This document shows, piece by piece, positions 60,048 to 64,000 of a stretch of 64,000 bases of DNA. The DNA is from Lyophyllum atratum. Lineage: Eukaryota > Basidiomycota > Agaricomycetes > Agaricales > Lyophyllaceae. The notes under the pieces are model-generated. The model was given only the letters and a program-made list of their open reading frames with translations. It was not told the origin of the DNA and did no database searches. The translations under genes were made by a program, and so were the position numbers. The DNA is taken from positions 1 through 64,000 of the forward strand of contig JACGCN010000042.1 in the NCBI GenBank assembly GCA_014905825.1. Reading direction: 5' to 3'. Position 1 is the stretch's first letter; every line of letters begins with the position of its first letter.

Positions 60048-60489
60048 GCATGCACAGTGTGTTTTGACGTGGATTCACCACAACACGCCTATTCCAAATA
60101 AAAACAATATGCACTTCCACGCAGAAATTCTAGGTGGTTGAACTTGTATGAGGAGAAACGGTAAAGCTCTGAACTCCTTGCACACTCAGGTTTTCAGACA
60201 CCTGTGTGCAGACGATTCAGTGGGATCCAGATAGTCAATTTGATATAGGCCCACCTTTCGATTAGGTGGTGATGATGGGTAGTGAGTAGAGCCAGAGTCG
60301 AAGCTGGACTCGATGAGACTCGATGTCGACGGCGCTTGGCTGAGCCCAATTTGGCAGCCCACGTGTGGCCTGCATCTAATCTTATCTCTCTTATGTTTCA
60401 ACTTCAATTCGCGTCAACCAGAATGTTCCCACCTGCTTGCCCTGCAGGCTTACCAGTGCAAGCTACAAAACTACTAGGTCGACTCGGAA
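60048..60489. promoter_or_regulatory. Divergent promoter between WDR59 and carboxypeptidase Y
   Basis: A 442-bp interval serves both genes. It contains two close ACTCGATG repeats (about 60309 and 60318). I see no TATA box. The pairing of a vacuolar TORC1 regulator with a vacuolar protease may be chance. Confidence 0.4.
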
Positions 60490-62735
60490 ATGCTACCGCC
60501 TCTGAGGAACCTATGCTCTTCGGCCCTCGTCCTTCTCCTGCTAGGAAGCACCTCAACAGCATCCCAACACTTCTTCGGCTCCTCCACCCCCGGGGCCAAC
60601 CGCTCCCCCGTCTCACCTTCGCGCGCCCCTCACGCACCATTCACGGTCTCAAAGCACGATTCATATGATGAAGGCCTCTTCACCCCCCTCGAGGATCTCT
60701 CCGTGCTCTCCGAGACCGAATTCACACACATGAGCCACCCCGCGTTCCCTGACCACGGTGTGCGCATCAAGAAGACGCCGTTCTGCGATGACAGCGTGAG
60801 GTGCGTCGCTCCGCCCTGGTACAACTTGTCTAGATGTGGAAGTTTTGTGTGTGGTGAACAAGGTCGTACACGGGATACATTGATATCGAGACGCGTCATC
60901 TGTTCTTCTACTTCTTCGAGAGCAGAAGCAATCCCGACAAAGATGATGTTATATTCTGGACGACAGGAGGTACGAGTATGCATCCTACCTGGAATATACA
61001 TATCTGACGCGCGCTGTTAGGTCCCGGATGCTCTTCCTCCCTTGGTTTATTCATGGAGCTCGGTACGGCCCAATACTTGCTCGTTAACTTGTATTGATAC
61101 CATGGGTGTCCCAACCCGCAGGTCCCTGCAGAATCACCGACGCCAATAGCACAAAATACTTCCCCGAATCGTGGAACTCCAAAGCGAACGTCTTCTTTGT
61201 CGACCAGCCCGCTGGAGTGGGCTATTCTTACACAGACTACAAAGACGTGCCAGTACGTCTCCATCCATCCATCCATGCCCTTCACAAAAATCGTGTGTTG
61301 GATCTAAACTGAGTGCAGGCAACAACGGAAGACGCAGCAAAAGACATCGCAGCCTTCGTCGCTATATTCTTCGAGCACTTCACCAAGTTCAAGGGCCGCG
61401 CATTCCACATGGCGGGCGAGTCATACGGCGTACGTTACCCATATCGTACTTACGAGCCGGCATTATGACACTGATTCATGGTCATGGTGCACAGGGGCGA
61501 TACATCCCTTTGTTCGCAGCGGAAGTGTACGATCAGAACGCAAGGCTCGTAGAAGCTGGCGTCACGCCTATCAACCTCACTTCTGCCATCATCGGTACGG
61601 TCCATCGCCCGTACGATCGATACATACCAACATTGAAAGATTTTCCTCATCAGGCAATGGTTGGACGGACGCGCCGACCATGGTGCTGTCCTACTTCGAC
61701 ATGCAATGCACGCCGGCCTCCGTACCACCGGTCCTGGACATAGCGTGAGCAGAGTAAAAACCTCGCGCACTTCAAGGTGAACCTGATCGTTCCGGGCTGT
61801 AGAACCTGTGTCCGCATGCAGCAAGTAGTGAGCACCCAGTGTTACTGTATTGTACCTTCGTTTGCCTCCTCCTGAAGCGACCGCGCGCAGGTCCCGCGCT
61901 GTGCGAAATGGCTCAAGGAGTCCTGCATAGAAGTATACGACGCGATCAACTGCAACGCCGCCTTCCAGTTCTGTTCTTCTGAACTATCGGACCCTTTCGA
62001 AAAGACAGGTCTGTCCTCCCTACACGAGTAACGTTCACCAGTTCAATCCAAGTTCACCCACCCTTTCGTACGTAGGCCTCAACGTCTACGACATCAGCAA
62101 AAAATGCGAGGGCGAACCCGGCGATCTATGCTACCCAGTCACACGGTACTTTCCCCCTCCCCCCCCCCCAATTCTCAGTCTGACACACCGCCCACCCACC
62201 CCCCCGTTCCCGCAGGAACATCTCGCGCTACCTAAACAGCCCCTCCACCCGCTTCCTCCTCGGCGTCGACCCCCGTGCCCCTTACCCCTACTCCCTCTGC
62301 TCCTCCCGTGTCTCCCTCGCCTTCTCCGCCACCCTCGACGCCCAACGCCCCTCCACGCCCCTCCACGTCTCCGCCCTCCTCGAGCGCGGGGTCCGCGTGT
62401 TGGTCTACGCCGGGACGCACGATCTCATATGTAATTGGGTGGGGAACGAGCGGTGGACGAGGGCGCTGGCGTGGAGTGGGAAAAGGGAGTTTGGGGGGGA
62501 GGAGATGAGGGGGTGGGAGGTGGGGGGGAGGAGGGTGGGGGGGGTGAGGAGGTGGGGGGGGTTGGCGTTTGTTACGGTGGAGGGGGCGGGGCATATGGTG
62601 AGTCACGCTTCTTTGTGTTCGGGCTTTGGCTGGGGAGGGTGGGAGCTGATTGGGATTTTATGATAGGTGCCGTATGATAAGCCGAGGGAGGCGTTGGAGC
62701 TTGTTAAGCGGTGGATGGCGGGTGGGGAGTTGTAG
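60490..62735 (+). CDS. Serine carboxypeptidase, carboxypeptidase Y type (S10)
   Basis: This secretory or vacuolar protease of family S10 removes C-terminal residues from peptides. A signal peptide (MLPPLRNLCSSALVLLLLGS) and a propeptide of about 80 residues precede SYTGYIDIETRHLFFYFFES. The oxyanion block is FWTTGGPGCSSSLGLFMELG. The next block is FFVDQPAGVGYSYTDY. The catalytic Ser is in MAGESYGGRYIP, where an intron falls between the two Gly codons, the catalytic Asp in YAGTHDLICNWVGN and the catalytic His in VEGAGHMVPYDKP. The middle has the Cys-rich insertion of the carboxypeptidase Y group (CAKWLKESCIEVYDAINC, DISKKCEGEPGDLCYPVT). About eleven exons join in phase from ATG 60490 to TAG 62733-62735. 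All three catalytic residues are present, so it should be active. Confidence 0.92.
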
Positions 62736-63009
62736 GTGTGTTGTGTAGTATAGTATTATTCTTATGTATGGTGTGTTCATGTTTAATGCTCAGCAGCGGT
62801 CCCACACGCCAAAAAGACACGATCTTTTGACTAACCACGACAGAACACAATCGAGTAACATGGAGGGGAAGTTTGTATGGTGGATTTGCGTAGAAATTCC
62901 AATTCTACATGTATTCTAGATTGCAGAACAAAAGAAATTGTCAAGATGATGGTTAGTATCCTGTTTCCACTTTTGTCAGTGTCATTACACAACATTGTGG
63001 CCCCAGAAA

Positions 63010-63480
63010 CTTGAAGCTTGAGATTTTTGCGAGGAGAGAGTGGTCCCTCGTACATACGCCCGACCCCGGGGAACAGTATATCTGAGAGAAGCAAATAATC
63101 ATTTTGTACCTTTTTGTACTAATCGAGCCTCCACGAAGTTGTGATTGCTTCCATGTTCTAACGCACAGTTCTTCCTTCGCTTGACATTTCCTTCTATGTT
63201 TCATAAGTCGGGGCATCTGGATGTACTCTATGAATGTAATGTACGAATAACTCCCTCAGGCTCTTGATAGAGAACACGTCTTATCTTAATTCCGTTCTGA
63301 TAGGACCGTTCTCGTACGTAGAGCAGATTGTGTCACTTACTATCCGATGTAGACGCTGGTCCAGGTTTCCTGAAAGTATGTTTGCCGAAGAATCTACTGG
63401 ATTTCGATTCGATGACAGCTCCGCAGTCTATTAGCTGCCGGGAGTAATCCAGTCAGAGTCTGACTCAGACTCAGAGCTCC
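63010..63480 (+). repeat. Duplicated sequence copy 2 (halves in order B-A on the plus strand)
   Basis: On the plus strand half B (GAGATTTTTGCGAGGAGAGAG to TTCCATGTTCTAACGCA, about 63020-63166) comes first and half A (CTTCCTTCGCTTGACATTTC to GGGAGTAATCCAGTCA, about 63168-63455) second. Compared with copy 1 the orientation is inverted and the order of the halves is exchanged. Point differences and a small deletion near 63218 show it is not very recent. The rest of 62736-63663 holds no gene I can support. Confidence 0.85.
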
Positions 63481-63663
63481 GAGGTCACTGGCAGTATTTT
63501 GCACAAGTAGCCGCATCTCACTTCTATGACTGTATTGACTCGACCGGGCCCAAGTAGAGCAATAGTTTGGTTTGAATCGAGAGGCCGCGGGGCTGTCTGG
63601 CCTGACATCGGATATCATGTAGTAGCAAATGCCAGGAGGCGCTAAGATTAACAACAATACATT

Positions 63664-64000
63664 TCAAGCGACATAAAGGAATCTGTTCTTATCCTCCGAG
63701 CTCCTCTCCAAATAATCGGTCTCAACCAGTGCATCAATCCGCTTCTTGATAGCATCCACCGCCGGCACGAAATGATTCTTCACCGCCTCAATCGTGGCAG
63801 TCTTGAGCTGTTCATACGTCAGCTCCTTGCGCGCCTTCATGATCCGCACAATCGCAGCATCTAGGTAATGTTTCCTATCGCCCTCGATCGACTCGTTCGT
63901 CCTCTTCGATTCCTCCGGCTGCATCACATATCACGATCATGAGCCTTTGAGAAACATGAAGGCAGGAAGTAGCAACGCACGGAGACTTTCGCTTGAATGG
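63664..64000 (-). CDS. Cullin, C-terminal neddylation domain (5' part outside the window)
   Basis: This is the last part of a cullin, the scaffold of a multi-subunit RING ubiquitin ligase. The final exon (63664-63918) reads EGDRKHYLDAAIVRIMKARK, with the lysine that receives NEDD8 in the IVRIMK motif, then AIKKRIDALVETDYLERSSE and the invariant end YVA before the stop. A short intron precedes it, and the exon running off the window end contributes IQAKVS before PEESKRTNESI. The sequence leans towards the cullin-3/-4 side rather than cullin-1, but this fragment is too short to assign the paralogue. Confidence 0.9.

Overview
The window is nuclear DNA of a filamentous fungus, most likely an agaricomycete basidiomycete. 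Genes carry many introns of about 45-80 bases with GTRNGT donors. The gene set is typical housekeeping: a Chs7-type chaperone, a Pcl-type cyclin, SPO22, UTP18, TRS33, a GPALPP/DUF3752 protein, a mitochondrial glutamyl-tRNA synthetase, UBR1, WDR59/Mtc5, a carboxypeptidase Y and a cullin. The LTR elements are of fungal Ty3/Gypsy chromovirus and Ty1/Copia type. All identifications come from reading the sequence; nothing was searched or aligned by computer.

Layout. 1-1209 (-): Chs7-like gene cut by the window start, with three apparent frame breaks. 1210-9008: no supportable gene. 9009-10920 (+): cyclin. 13517-18274 (+): SPO22/ZIP4. 19425-21685 (-): UTP18. 21894-23385 (-): acidic unrecognised protein. 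23456-23832 (+): possible tiny spliced gene. 24031-24357: solo Gypsy LTR. 24528-25278 (-): secreted protein with an ADP-ribosyl-cyclase (CD38)-like motif pattern. 26688-27642 (-): TRS33, divergent from a GPALPP-type gene at 27754-28882 (+).

29163-42130 is a stack of three transposable elements. A nearly intact Gypsy chromovirus (LTRs 314/315 identical, TTTAG target duplication) is interrupted twice. A 1.67-kb non-autonomous DNA element with TTCGCGAA-rich inverted ends (8-bp direct repeat TGAACCCC) sits between integrase and chromodomain. A 5.2-kb Copia element (299-bp LTRs, TCCCC duplication) on the opposite strand sits inside the 3' LTR.

After the stack come the glutamyl-tRNA synthetase (42723-44935 +), UBR1 (45017-50741 -), a decayed SRPK-like kinase fragment (about 52.3-52.6 kb), a secreted LPGAP-repeat protein (53088-54057 +), WDR59/Mtc5 (54975-60047 -), carboxypeptidase Y (60490-62735 +) and a cullin C-terminus (63664-64000 -). 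WDR59 and the carboxypeptidase are bracketed by two inverted copies of a ~0.5-kb sequence whose two halves are in opposite order, a circular permutation.

The genes do not form a pathway cluster. Some share a cellular theme: WDR59 (SEA/GATOR2) and carboxypeptidase Y both belong to the vacuole, and UBR1 and the cullin are both ubiquitin-ligase components. The most unusual items are the nested element splitting the chromovirus, the permuted inverted duplication, and the CD38-like secreted protein.
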